Numbered from the stretch's first letter, positions 8,992 through 18,162 are shown. The stretch: 64,000 nt of DNA from Arthrobacter sp. StoSoilA2 (GCF_019977195.1 NZ_AP024643.1:496001-560000), one strand, 5' to 3'. Notes: a model not told the origin generated them from the letters alone. Translations and numbers: made by a program.

Positions 8992-10308
8992 ATGAGCAAC
9001 AACAATGGAGTGCCGCAGCCTCCGTACAATCCCGACGGCGTGCCGCAGCCGCGCTACGAAACCGGCCAGGAGCAGTATCGGCAGTATCAGCCGGGCCAGA
9101 CCCAGCCGATGTATCGGCCGGAAGCACAGGAGCCGCCTTCGGCTCAGTCCGTGGCGCCTGGGCAGGACGGCCAGACCCAGGCTCTCCCCACACAACCTGC
9201 AGTGACCCAGGTTTTCCCCGCGCAGCAATTCCCAACCGAGCAGGGCCACCCTGACGGCGAGTTCGCCGAAACGGTGCACCGCTACCCACAGACGCAGCAG
9301 GGTCAGACCGGTTTCCCGCCGCCGGGCAGTGGCTACCCTGGCCAGCCCGGATACCCGGACCAGCAAGCCAGCGGCCAGCCTGGCTACCCCGGTCAGCCCA
9401 GCTACCCCGGTCAGCCCGGCTACCCTGGTCAGCCCAGCGGACCCAGCCAGGGCCCGGGCGACCACAACAAGAAGGCTCTGTTCCTGATCCTCGGCGGGAT
9501 CGCCGTCGTCGTGATTATTGCGCTGGTGGTCGTGTTCGCATGGTTGATTCCTTCGGTGACCAAACCTGTGGCCGTGGAGACGCCCGTGCCTTCCACCAGC
9601 GCCTCGGACGAAGCGTCCGACGCAGCGGCCGAGCCGTCCAACGAGCCTTCAGCCGACGCAACCGCCTCCTCGGAGATTCCGGAGGGTGCCATCCCGCTGC
9701 CCAGCGTGTGGGAAGACTTCGCCGGCCCAACCAATGTCCCCGCCGACGGCGACCCGCTGTTCAGCAAGTGGGTCACGGGCGAATCGTCCTTCCAGTACCT
9801 GGCCGAGTGGACCCACGACGAATCCTTCGGGATCACCAAGGACCCCACCACCGGTGAGGAGATCCAGAAGAAGGCCCAAGGCACGGTGGAGGCGGACGGC
9901 GACGGCATTGCCCTCGCTTACGCGTTCTTCGCCGAGTCCGACGAAGGCAAGTTCGGCAAGGATCCGAAAGAGATCAAGGCTGCGATCGAAGATATTGAGG
10001 CCCGCTACAAGGGCATGACGGCCACAGAGCTGCCCCAGAACCTGGTGGGCCACAAGTGCACCTCGGACTTCAAGACCTCGATGCCCGAGATCCGCGAATT
10101 CCGTCGTGGCGCCGCCGTGGTCATAGGCTTCACCTGCACCAATGCGCGTGGGGAAGAAATCCAGGCAGTCAACCTATTCTCGGTAACACCGTGGGGAACT
10201 CCGCAGATGCTGGGCGTTAGCGGGCACAAGACCTACTGGGATGCCCACCCTGGTCTGATGGAGCAGCTGGCCAACTCGTACCGCATCAACAAGTGGAAGA
10301 TGGTCTAG
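8992..10308 (+). CDS. Proline/glutamine-rich single-pass membrane protein of unknown function
   Basis: This 438-residue protein has three parts: a cytosolic region of about 155 residues rich in P, Q, G and Y with YPGQP repeats; one membrane helix (ALFLILGGIAVVVIIALVVV, about residues 162-181); and an extracellular part with an S/A/E-rich linker and a folded C-terminal domain of about 200 residues with two Cys. This layout is common in actinobacterial proteins of unknown role. No enzymatic motif is seen. ATG 8992 was chosen because the repeat-rich region starts there. It appears monocistronic. Confidence 0.75.
   Translation: MSNNNGVPQPPYNPDGVPQPRYETGQEQYRQYQPGQTQPMYRPEAQEPPSAQSVAPGQDGQTQALPTQPAVTQVFPAQQFPTEQGHPDGEFAETVHRYPQTQQGQTGFPPPGSGYPGQPGYPDQQASGQPGYPGQPSYPGQPGYPGQPSGPSQGPGDHNKKALFLILGGIAVVVIIALVVVFAWLIPSVTKPVAVETPVPSTSASDEASDAAAEPSNEPSADATASSEIPEGAIPLPSVWEDFAGPTNVPADGDPLFSKWVTGESSFQYLAEWTHDESFGITKDPTTGEEIQKKAQGTVEADGDGIALAYAFFAESDEGKFGKDPKEIKAAIEDIEARYKGMTATELPQNLVGHKCTSDFKTSMPEIREFRRGAAVVIGFTCTNARGEEIQAVNLFSVTPWGTPQMLGVSGHKTYWDAHPGLMEQLANSYRINKWKMV
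9385..9438 (+). repeat. Three in-frame 18-bp coding repeats (YPGQPS/G)
   Basis: Three tandem units of TAC CCC GGT CAG CCC AGC, differing at one or two bases, encode YPGQP(S/G). Looser copies extend upstream to about 9331. Length polymorphism between strains would be expected. Confidence 0.85.
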
Positions 10309-10385
10309 GCGCCGGGCCAAAGAGGCGAAGAGGCAAAGAGGCGCCGGGCAAAGAGGCACCGAACGGGCAGGGCTAAAGTTGAGGG

Positions 10386-11072
10386 GTGACTGACCATCCC
10401 CCCAACACGGCCCTGCCCACTTCCGAGGTTCCCGCAGCGGACGGCGAGGCTGAAGCGAAACCGGAGGTCGGCGTCGGGCCGTGGGAAGGCGAGTGGCCGG
10501 TTGGCGAGCACTGGGATCCGGACCTGTTGAGGGATGGTGACCGCCGCAACGTGGTGGATCAATACAGGTACTGGAAGCACGAGGCGATCGTCGCGGACCT
10601 GGATTCCAAGCGGCACGAATTCCACATCGCGATCGAGAACTGGCAGCACGACCTCAATATCGGAACGGTTGTGCGCACAGCCAACGCGTTCCTCGCCAAA
10701 GAGGTCCACATCATTGGTCGACGCCGGTGGAACCGTCGCGGGGCCATGGTCACCGACCGCTACCAGCACGTCCGCCACCACCCCACTGTCGAGGACTTTG
10801 TCCAATGGGCGCAGGGGGAGGGGCTTGCCGTGATCGGCATCGATATCTTCCCGGATTCCGTGCCGCTGGAGACCTACGACCTCCCGGAGAAGTGCGTCCT
10901 TGTGTTTGGCCAGGAAGGCCCGGGCCTCACACCCGAGGTCCATGAGGCCGCTGTTGCTACGTTGTCCATTGAGCAGTTCGGCTCCACGCGTTCCATGAAT
11001 GCTGCATCGGCTGCGGCGATCGCGATGCACGCGTGGGTTCGCCGGCACGTGTTCCAGCAGCCGGTCTCGTAG
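10386..11072 (+). CDS. SpoU/TrmH family RNA 2'-O-methyltransferase
   Basis: The 228-residue protein has the three SPOUT motifs: N-x5-R in the NIGTVVRTANAF block (about residue 97), VFGQEGPGLTPEV (motif 2, about residue 178), and SMNAASAAAIAMHAW (motif 3, about residue 205). It methylates a ribose in tRNA or rRNA with S-adenosylmethionine, through a knotted cofactor site. A GTG at 10386 gives a start just before MTDHPPN; the first 60 residues are an acidic extension. Target RNA cannot be told from sequence. Confidence 0.88.
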   Translation: MTDHPPNTALPTSEVPAADGEAEAKPEVGVGPWEGEWPVGEHWDPDLLRDGDRRNVVDQYRYWKHEAIVADLDSKRHEFHIAIENWQHDLNIGTVVRTANAFLAKEVHIIGRRRWNRRGAMVTDRYQHVRHHPTVEDFVQWAQGEGLAVIGIDIFPDSVPLETYDLPEKCVLVFGQEGPGLTPEVHEAAVATLSIEQFGSTRSMNAASAAAIAMHAWVRRHVFQQPVS

Positions 11073-11080
11073 CCTCCCGC

Positions 11081-11137
11081 CGAGATGGCATTTGATGACA
11101 ATCCAAGCGCCGCGGATTGTCATCAAATGCCATCTCG
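11081..11137. repeat. Long palindrome A (24-bp arms) upstream of nuclease-like gene
   Basis: The arms at 11081-11104 and 11114-11137 are perfect inverted repeats around a 9-base loop (AAGCGCCGC). Each arm reads GAGATGGCATTTGATGACAA near its outer end. It starts 8 bp after the methyltransferase stop and could terminate that gene, but it shares about 76% identity over 55 bp with palindrome B on the other side of the next gene. Confidence 0.95.
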
Positions 11138-11204
11138 CGGAGCGCGTGGGTGGCCAGCCTGTGGATAACCTCCCGGAGGCCGCGCCGGGGAGCCAAAATG
11201 GGGC

Positions 11205-12137
11205 ATGCGCAGGGCGACACTTCCGGAACATCTGACCACGGGTTCCTTCTCTGTGCGTGCATCGGACAAAGCCGGCGTTACGCGGTCCCGGACACGTGCC
11301 AAGGACTTATTGGTGGTTTCCCGGGGAGTCCGTATGCCGGCCGTGTCCGCCGCTTCCGGGTCATCCGCCTTGAGGGCTTACACGGACCTGGACGATTCCT
11401 CAATCCTGGTTTCCTTGTCCGCCGCCCGGATTTGGGGTGTCCCCCTGCCAGGCAACCGCAGCGGGGATTGGCGCATTCATCTGGCCCGGCGGAGGGGGTT
11501 CAGTTTTCCGCGGCGGGTCAACGTGGCCGGACACCTCCTCACGCTTCTTCCGGAAGAAGTGGTCGAGTACGACGGCGTCAGGCTCACCTCGCCGGCGCGG
11601 ACGTGGTTGGACTTGGCCGCGCTGCTGCCCTTGGAGGACCTGGTTGTGGCCGGTGACCACCTTGTGTGTTCGCATGGCCCCGATTTCCCGGTGCCCAAGG
11701 AAGCGTTGTGCAGCATCGAGGATCTGACGGAGATCGTCCGCCGCCATCCAGGCATGCGTGGCGTACGGACGGCCCGCGCAGCACTGGAACTCATCCGGGT
11801 GGGGGCGGATTCTGCCCCGGAGACGCTGATGCGCCTGCGCTTGGTCAATGCGAACCTGCCGGAACCCACACTCAACCACGTTGTCCGCGATGCCCTTGGC
11901 CGGCCAGTGCTGTGGCCGGATGCCGCCTACCGCGAGTTCAAGGTCTCCCTTCAATACGACGGCCAACATCATGGCGGCGCGGACCAGCACCTTAGGGACA
12001 TCGAGCGCCAGGAAAGGTCCCTCGCGCATGGCTGGCTGGAGGTCCGGATCTCCAAGCACGACCTCCAAGGCGACAGACCCGCCGTCGTGCATAAGGTACG
12101 CCGTGCATTGGAGAGCCGTGGCTGGCGCGCGAGATGA
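11205..12137 (+). CDS. DUF559/Vsr-like endonuclease-fold protein (AbiEi-like N-terminus)
   Basis: The 310-residue protein resembles actinobacterial proteins annotated as AbiEi-like antitoxin domain or DUF559 proteins. The N-terminal two thirds follow that pattern (LSAARIWGVPLP, LTSPARTWLDLA). The C-terminal 100 residues look like a very-short-patch-repair nuclease fold: PETLMRLRL, then WPDAAYREFKVSLQYDGQHH, with D and E-x-K in the expected PD-(D/E)xK spacing, and a late RDIERQERSLAHGWLEVRI block. The usual Glu before the YDG is Gln here. Function unknown. It is flanked by palindromes A and B, and B supplies its stop codon. Confidence 0.6.
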   Translation: MRRATLPEHLTTGSFSVRASDKAGVTRSRTRAKDLLVVSRGVRMPAVSAASGSSALRAYTDLDDSSILVSLSAARIWGVPLPGNRSGDWRIHLARRRGFSFPRRVNVAGHLLTLLPEEVVEYDGVRLTSPARTWLDLAALLPLEDLVVAGDHLVCSHGPDFPVPKEALCSIEDLTEIVRRHPGMRGVRTARAALELIRVGADSAPETLMRLRLVNANLPEPTLNHVVRDALGRPVLWPDAAYREFKVSLQYDGQHHGGADQHLRDIERQERSLAHGWLEVRISKHDLQGDRPAVVHKVRRALESRGWRAR

Positions 12138-12185
12138 CACTTAATGCCAATGTCAGCGCGCAGGATTGTCAATAAATGCCAACTC
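12131..12185. repeat. Long palindrome B, related to palindrome A
   Basis: This 55-bp imperfect palindrome aligns without gaps to 11082-11136 at 42 of 55 positions. Both have GAGATG at one end, GGATTGTCA in the centre-right, AAATGCCA and CTC at the other end. The nuclease-like gene's TGA (12135-12137) is inside its left arm. Confidence 0.85.
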
Positions 12186-12315
12186 GGCGGAAGTGTTAAG
12201 AGCCCCAGTGACCCGAAACACGGCGTCCCGGCGGATATCGCTAGGATGGGAGCTAGCCGTAAGCGGTCTACTCCAGGGTTACCAACCCACAGACGAATTC
12301 AGCATAGGAGTCACC

Positions 12316-13334
<1,019 letters not shown>

Positions 13335-13335
<1 letters not shown>

Positions 13336-13757
13336 TGTCCGACGAATTCCGGAAGAACCTGATGGGGCCGGAGCCCACGCTCCTGCCCGCCGAAACCGAG
13401 ATTTACCAGCACCTGGCTCTCGGCAAGGAAGCGCTGGACCTCGTGGAGAAAAACCCCACGTCGTCTCTTCTGTGGGCAATCCTCGCTGAGGAAGCCTGGG
13501 CTGAGGGCCGCACCATCGACTCCTACGCTTACGCCCGCGTGGGCTATCACCGGGGACTGGACTCGCTGCGCCGCAACGGTTGGCGCGGCGTCGGACCGAT
13601 CCCGTGGGAGCACGAGCCCAACCAGGGCTTCCTGCGGGCGCTCTACGCACTGGGTCGTGCCGCAGCTGCAATTGGTGAGGCCGAAGAGCCGGAGCGGATC
13701 GAGAAGTTCCTGAACGACTCAGACCCGAAGGCCAAGGCAGCGATCGAGGCCAGCTAA
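13335..13757 (+). CDS. DUF3151 domain protein
   Basis: The 140-residue protein (MSDEFRKNLMGPEPT, SLLWAILAEEAW, YHRGLDSLRRNGWRG, PNQGFLRALYALGRAA) is the DUF3151 family found beside the aldolase gene in many actinobacteria. It is mostly helical, with no signal peptide or catalytic motif. The ATG overlaps the aldolase stop, so the two are translationally coupled and a role linked to the aldolase is plausible but unproven. A strong terminator follows. Confidence 0.88.
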
Positions 13758-13776
13758 CGCCTGCGCTACTTAAGCA

Positions 13777-13825
13777 AACGACGACGGCGGCCCTCACCAA
13801 AAAGGTGAGGGTCGCCGTCGTCGTT
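13777..13825. terminator. Intrinsic terminator after fba-DUF3151
   Basis: 22-base arms (13777-13798 and 13804-13825) pair completely except one G-U, around a loop of five A. Almost the same sequence occurs again at 14005-14050. Confidence 0.9.
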
Positions 13826-13829
13826 ACCC

Positions 13830-13899
13830 CACCCAAGTAAGTCGCATTTGTGCGCGTTTACAGCTCTCTAAACGCGCACAAATGCGACTCAGTTGGGTG
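13830..13899. repeat. Long palindrome C (31-bp arms)
   Basis: The arms at 13830-13860 and 13869-13899 match at 29 of 31 positions around an 8-base loop. Inner arms read GTCGCATTTGTGCGCGTTTA. It lies between two convergent terminators, so a terminator function is not needed. The 13758-14125 gap holds only this and the two terminators. Confidence 0.92.
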
Positions 13900-14008
13900 C
13901 GAAGCGCGGGCGGCCCAGAGGAACCACCAGCGGCGTGTGCGTGACGGGGACCTGCGCAGCATGCTGGTCGGCTAACGACTTCACCTTCCCAACACAAGCA
14001 CCCCAACG

Positions 14009-14048
14009 ACGACGGCGGCCCTCACCAAAAGGTGGGGGCCGCCGTCGT
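14009..14048. terminator. Intrinsic terminator after the UDG-like gene
   Basis: ACGACGGCGGCCCTCACC and GGTGGGGGCCGCCGTCGT form an 18-bp stem with one G-U pair around AAAA. It lies downstream of the minus-strand gene at 14126 and is near-identical to the terminator at 13777. Confidence 0.88.
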
Positions 14049-14125
14049 TAGTGCGTAGTGGGGCCTGCTTTGCGTGCCTGGGCGTGTCCCCAAGGCGCAG
14101 AGCGGGCCCGCAACGAAGGGGGAGA

Positions 14126-14758
14126 CTAAGCCTTGCGCGGGATGCCCGTGCGCGCCATGGCCTCGGCGTAGGCGCCATGGATGGCGTCAAGGTATTCCTG
14201 CTGGCGGGCGGGTGTGCCTGCGAAGGAGCGGCCACCAAGGGAACGGACCTTGAAGGTCTTGAAGCCGCGGCGGGCGATGCTGGCAGGGGCGGCCTTCATC
14301 AGTTGGTCGGCAAGGCGGTGTGCCTCATTGCCGTGTGCCACAAGGGCTGAAGTGCGCGGCAGGATGGCGAGCAAGCGAAGGAGTGGCTTGAGGCCTTCGG
14401 TGATGTTGGCCGGCGTCAGCTTGCCCGGTTCCTCGTTGGGCTCGATCCAGGGGTACGCGTTCCACGGCATCATGAGTTCGGGGCGGAGACCCAACTGCCA
14501 CTGCATGCCGAGCATCCGGGTGGTTGCTTCTTCGTCACCGGGGGTGATGAAACCCTCGCCGGTGTTGGTGCGCTGGTTGGAGAAAAGGCTGACGATGCGG
14601 CAGTCATCCATGCTGTGGGCGGGGTCGATGTAGAGGACCTCGCTGCCTGGCTTCTGTTCCTTCAGGGAATCGCACAGACCGTTGACCTCGGCGATGTGGG
14701 GTTCGTAGCGGCGGTTCCAGAGGAGTTCTTCGGGTGATTCAGTCGCCAGGTCTTGCAT
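14126..14758 (-). CDS. Uracil-DNA glycosylase superfamily-like protein
   Basis: The 210-residue protein looks like a divergent member of the uracil-DNA glycosylase fold. It has a LMMPWNAYPW segment in the place of motif A, an early SLFSNQRTNTGEGF block, and ALVAHGNEAHRLADQL resembling the hydrophobic strand before the late motif. Canonical GQDPYH is absent. Without a search this is a tentative call; the conserved function may be another base-excision or nucleotide-related activity. It is monocistronic with its own terminator. Confidence 0.5.
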   Translation of the reverse strand: MQDLATESPEELLWNRRYEPHIAEVNGLCDSLKEQKPGSEVLYIDPAHSMDDCRIVSLFSNQRTNTGEGFITPGDEEATTRMLGMQWQLGLRPELMMPWNAYPWIEPNEEPGKLTPANITEGLKPLLRLLAILPRTSALVAHGNEAHRLADQLMKAAPASIARRGFKTFKVRSLGGRSFAGTPARQQEYLDAIHGAYAEAMARTGIPRKA

Positions 14759-15142
14759 CAGGGGTTTGGTCTCCTAGGTGTTACTGCGCGCACCTTTCCA
14801 AGGGGCCGCGGGCATGCCGCTGCCGAACCTCAAAGGGTGCTGTTGGGGGCTAACTAACCTTACCGGACTATGAGCGCGGGAGCACCCCGTTTCGGCGCGC
14901 CCCCAAATGAGACGCGGCGTGTTGCCCGGCAGCGTGGCGAACGTCTCGACGACGGGAGGCGGATTCCGGGGCGTTGTCGAGCTTGAACATTAACCCATCT
15001 GTGCAGGTCAGGGTCGTTGACTTTGACCTGCACAGATGATGGGTTGGGGCTAATGGTTTTGGGGGACCCATTCTGGAACCTCCGACGCCAGGTACGAGTC
15101 TTCGATCGAGCATCATTCGCATCATCTACCTCGGGGGTAAAC
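14759..15142. other. Intergenic region with hairpin D
   Basis: About 380 bp between the divergent UDG-like gene and the SipW operon. The only clear structure is hairpin D at 14992-15045. Open frames here overlap the hairpin and lack coding similarity. It should hold promoters for both sides. Confidence 0.6.
14992..15045. repeat. Hairpin D
   Basis: Left arm AACCCATCTGTGCAGGTCA (14992-15010) pairs with 15024-15045 except for a 3-base insertion in the right arm; the loop is 13 bases. It lies in the region upstream of the SipW operon. Confidence 0.8.
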
Positions 15143-15760
15143 GTGGTTGCAACAACAGAAGCGTCACCAGAATCAGGGCAGCGTCCCGGCAAGGCTCCAA
15201 AAGTCCGCGCGATCCTGGCGGGTGGTTTGGTCCTCGGAATTGGTGCGGCGATCACATTGGCCGCGTGGAACGACTCCGAATTTGCCAAAGGCACGTTTAC
15301 GGCGGGCGCCTTCAATCTTCAGGGCAGCACGGATGGAACGGCGTTTGGCGAGAATCCTGTGACGGGCCCGGCAACTCTTGGCTTTACGGCCAGCCCCACC
15401 AATCTCTCGCCCGGCGATGTGGTCACCGCACCATTCGCCGTCCGCTTGGATGCTGCGTCCAGCTACGACGCCACTGTCACTGTCTCAACCAAAGCATCCA
15501 CCGGTTCCCTGGCTGGCCTGACATATTCCCTCACCCAATCAGATGACTTCGGCTGTACTGAACCCGTCACGGCAACTTTGGTGACGGCCGGCCAAACGTT
15601 GGGTACGACGCCGGGCAGCATCACTTTCGCGCTTGCGCAGGGAGCGGGCACGGACCCTGGGGCGCCAGTAAATCTATGCTTCACGATTACCGCCGATGCG
15701 GGCCTTGTCCAATCCCAAACCGGGACAACCACCTGGGAATTCGCCGCCCAATCGCAGTGA
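15143..15760 (+). CDS. Alternate-signal-peptide (SipW-dependent) secreted protein 1
   Basis: The 205-residue protein starts at GTG 15143 behind GGGGG. After a basic stretch it has a hydrophobic segment (ILAGGLVLGIGAAITLAAW) and the signature NDSEFAKGTFTAG, as in the alternate signal peptides cut by SipW-type peptidases in Actinobacteria. The mature part is a beta-rich domain with two Cys (FGCTEP and NLCFTI). TasA/camelysin-like proteins are the closest known analogues. It opens an operon with the signal peptidase; the next gene starts 3 bp after its stop. Confidence 0.8.
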   Translation: MVATTEASPESGQRPGKAPKVRAILAGGLVLGIGAAITLAAWNDSEFAKGTFTAGAFNLQGSTDGTAFGENPVTGPATLGFTASPTNLSPGDVVTAPFAVRLDAASSYDATVTVSTKASTGSLAGLTYSLTQSDDFGCTEPVTATLVTAGQTLGTTPGSITFALAQGAGTDPGAPVNLCFTITADAGLVQSQTGTTTWEFAAQSQ

Positions 15761-15763
15761 TCC

Positions 15764-16423
15764 ATGGGCTATCGACGAGCAAAGACCAAGCGCGGTGTGG
15801 TCCTTCTTCGCATCCGGGCACTGCTTGCGGGAGGCCTGGCATTGGGACTTGGCAGCTCCATGACCCTGGCTTCGTGGACGGACAGTGACTTCGCAAGCAG
15901 TTCATTCGGCGCAAGCGTCTTCCAGACTGAATCCAATGTCACCAGCCCTTATGACGCCTTGGGGACATGGAGCACCAACGACGTTTCACCCGGTGCCACT
16001 TTGGTGTTCAATGCCACCGCGATGAGCCCCGGCACGGTGTTCTATGCGCCGTTCGCCATCAGGACCAAAGCAAAGTCCGTGGCGGGGGAGGTGGTGCTCG
16101 GGATTCCAGTGGTGACCAGCAGCGGGACTGGAACTGCGGATCTGGGTGCGGCGCTGCGGTATCGGGTCGTGCGGTCAACCACGTGCCAGGCGTCCTCGTT
16201 CACTGGGAGCCCCGATTTCGTGGTGGGCAGCGACGGCGTCAAACCCTTGACCATGGGCCAGGCAGTCGGCGTCGTTAATCCGCTGGCGGCGGCCCCTGCG
16301 ACCCTGCCGGGGGAAGCCACGCACTTCTGCTTTGAAGTGTCGCTTCCGGCGGGGGCAAACAATGCGCTGCAGGGCCAGACAGCAACCGCGACCTGGCAGT
16401 TTACTGCCACCTCAAGCTCATGA
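15764..16423 (+). CDS. Alternate-signal-peptide (SipW-dependent) secreted protein 2
   Basis: The 219-residue protein repeats the pattern of its neighbour: basic N-terminus, hydrophobic LLAGGLALGLGSSMTLASW, then TDSDFASSSFGAS. The exported domain has two Cys (STTCQAS and HFCFEV) and the same C-terminal ATATWQFTA strand as gene 1 (GTTTWEFAA), so the two are paralogues. Its stop overlaps the peptidase start by 4 bp. Role inferred: a cell-surface structural protein. Confidence 0.8.
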   Translation: MGYRRAKTKRGVVLLRIRALLAGGLALGLGSSMTLASWTDSDFASSSFGASVFQTESNVTSPYDALGTWSTNDVSPGATLVFNATAMSPGTVFYAPFAIRTKAKSVAGEVVLGIPVVTSSGTGTADLGAALRYRVVRSTTCQASSFTGSPDFVVGSDGVKPLTMGQAVGVVNPLAAAPATLPGEATHFCFEVSLPAGANNALQGQTATATWQFTATSSS

Positions 16424-16959
16424 GCCGGCCTGGCCGGTTTGAGCGCCGCTTGCGGGAGACGCTGCTGAACCTGGCCGCCGCGGGCGGCGCCGTCTGCCTT
16501 ATCGCAGTGGTTCTCGCGGTGGCGTTCAACATCACCCTGATCCTGTTTAAAACCGGCTCCATGTCTCCCACTATCCCTGCAGGTTCGCTGGCCGTGGTTC
16601 GCGAGATTCCGGCTGCCGAGCTCAAAACAGGTGACGTTGTTACGGTGGACCGGCCCGGAAAGCTGCCCATCACGCACAGGATCCAGAGCGTTGGGCCTGC
16701 GGAGGGAGCTGCCCGCACTATCACCATGAAAGGCGACGCCAACGCCGAGGCTGATCCGGCGCCCTACGTCGTGGAGCGGGTCCGGATTGTGCTCTGGTCC
16801 GTCCCCGGTCTGGCGTATCCCCTGGCTGCAGCGGCCAACCCGGTGGTGTTGGGCGCGACCACGGTCTGCGTAGCGGCGCTGGTGAGTTGGGTGCTGTGGC
16901 CTCGAAACGGATCCCGGCGCGGCCAGCGCCGCAAAAGAGGGCAACATGCTGCTGCCTAG
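16420..16959 (+). CDS. Signal peptidase I, SipW type
   Basis: The 179-residue membrane protein has an N-terminal helix (residues 19-42) and a second one near 143-160, with the peptidase in between. The nucleophile Ser is in TGSMSPTIPAGS. The general base position reads ITHRI, with His in place of the bacterial Lys, as in SipW and archaeal/ER peptidases. KGDANAEADP is the third conserved block. It should cleave the alternate signal peptides of its neighbours on the outer membrane face. Confidence 0.9.
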   Translation: MSRPGRFERRLRETLLNLAAAGGAVCLIAVVLAVAFNITLILFKTGSMSPTIPAGSLAVVREIPAAELKTGDVVTVDRPGKLPITHRIQSVGPAEGAARTITMKGDANAEADPAPYVVERVRIVLWSVPGLAYPLAAAANPVVLGATTVCVAALVSWVLWPRNGSRRGQRRKRGQHAAA

Positions 16960-17632
16960 GTTGGGGGCCCTTACCGGGCTGCTCGCTCTCTTGTTGTGTG
17001 CTGCCGTACCAGCCAACGCCCAGGAAGGACCTTCCGGTTGGTTGGAGCTCGACGCCGGTCCGACCGGGGAGGTGCACCGTCTCACCCCTGGTGGGACAGC
17101 GGATTGGGCGGTGGACGTGCATGCGCGGGGTGAGGGCGCCGGTTTGCTGGAAGTGTGGATCCAGCCGACCGAAACTGCAGGCCCGGATAGTGAATCCAGT
17201 GGACTCCGGGACTACCTCAGCGTGCAATTGCGCTCCTGTGAACAGCCATGGAACGGCGCCATGTGCGCGAGCGGTGAACGGAGCTTGCTAGAGGCCACGG
17301 GGGTGCATCTCGCCGAGGGCTTGAGGATCGACCTCATGAAGGATGGCAGCACCTGGTCCAACGGGTCGCACATCCTTGTGAGCGCGGCGCTCGCGGAGGA
17401 CGTTCCCGCAGAGTTCCAAGGTGGCCGCACACAGATTGTGCTGGGCGTTCTTGGTTCGGGCGACGCGGCTGGAGATTCCGTCCCCGGTGCGGTCACCGCA
17501 CGTCCGGGCGGGCCGCCGTCGTCCATTGGCTTGGCCGATACCGGTGCCAGGCTGGGTGGCGCAGCGATGCTGGGCCTGCTTGCGGTAGCCACAGGCTTCG
17601 CTCTTGCCCGCTTGCGGGGTGCTCAGGCATGA
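16946..17632 (+). CDS. Surface protein with LADTG sorting signal
   Basis: The 228-residue protein has a normal signal peptide (LLALLLCAAVPANAQ), an extracellular domain with two Cys (RSCEQPW and AMCASG), and a C-terminal sorting signal: LADTG, a hydrophobic helix, and a short tail with Arg. LAxTG is the motif used by class E sortases of Actinobacteria, so covalent cell-wall anchoring is likely. The gene overlaps the signal peptidase by 14 bp and the next gene by 4 bp. No sortase gene lies in the window. Confidence 0.75.
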   Translation: MLLPRLGALTGLLALLLCAAVPANAQEGPSGWLELDAGPTGEVHRLTPGGTADWAVDVHARGEGAGLLEVWIQPTETAGPDSESSGLRDYLSVQLRSCEQPWNGAMCASGERSLLEATGVHLAEGLRIDLMKDGSTWSNGSHILVSAALAEDVPAEFQGGRTQIVLGVLGSGDAAGDSVPGAVTARPGGPPSSIGLADTGARLGGAAMLGLLAVATGFALARLRGAQA

Positions 17633-18162
17633 AGAAGCGGCCCGGTCGGCTCGGTTCCGTGGCAGTAGCCTTGTCCCTGCTGATCTTCCCGTCCCTGCTC
17701 ATCTCCGCCTCAAGCCCGCCGCCCATGACCGATGCGTCCTGGCAGCGGAGCGAATTCGGCAGGGGCAGCTTTGGGACCATCACGATTCCCCCGGCTACGT
17801 TGAATGGGCCTTGCGAATATCACCCGACGCTCCTTGGCGCCGGCGCTTACGTCAGGGTCTTTTGGAAACCCCCGGCCACATACCCAAACCTGACGGACGC
17901 CGTCATTGATGTTCACCTGATCACGGCAGGATCCACCGTGACCACACTCCAGGGATATCCGGGAACTGCGAATACCACTGGCTCTTCAGCCGGCTACACC
18001 ACGGACATTCCGGCCACACTCCTCGGCGGCATTCTTGGATTCAACACGCAGTTTCAAGTGGATATCTACATCTCAGCGGCCGGGTGGAAGTCCACGCCCG
18101 TGTCGGTCAGGGCCAATGCAGGCCTGGTTGCCGGCATCGGAGGATCCTGCACCAATCTCTGA
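17629..18162 (+). CDS. Alternate-signal-peptide secreted protein 3
   Basis: The 177-residue protein begins with a basic stretch and hydrophobic segment (VAVALSLLIFPSLLISA), then TDASWQRSEFGRGSFG, which matches the (A/S)W-x-(D/R)S-(D/E)F signature of genes 1 and 2. The rest is beta-rich with a Cys near the start (NGPCEY) and one near the end (GGSCTNL), possibly a disulfide. It is the last gene of the five-gene operon. Confidence 0.7.
   Translation: MKKRPGRLGSVAVALSLLIFPSLLISASSPPPMTDASWQRSEFGRGSFGTITIPPATLNGPCEYHPTLLGAGAYVRVFWKPPATYPNLTDAVIDVHLITAGSTVTTLQGYPGTANTTGSSAGYTTDIPATLLGGILGFNTQFQVDIYISAAGWKSTPVSVRANAGLVAGIGGSCTNL

Noticed and set aside
10309..10375. A small gene or CRISPR-like array in the AAAGAGGC repeats after 10308
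   Set aside because: The repeats are short, irregular and without spacers of constant length; treated as low-complexity DNA.
13777..14050. Twin GACGGCGG hairpins as ends of an insertion sequence
   Set aside because: No transposase lies between them, and each is properly placed as a terminator of a flanking gene.
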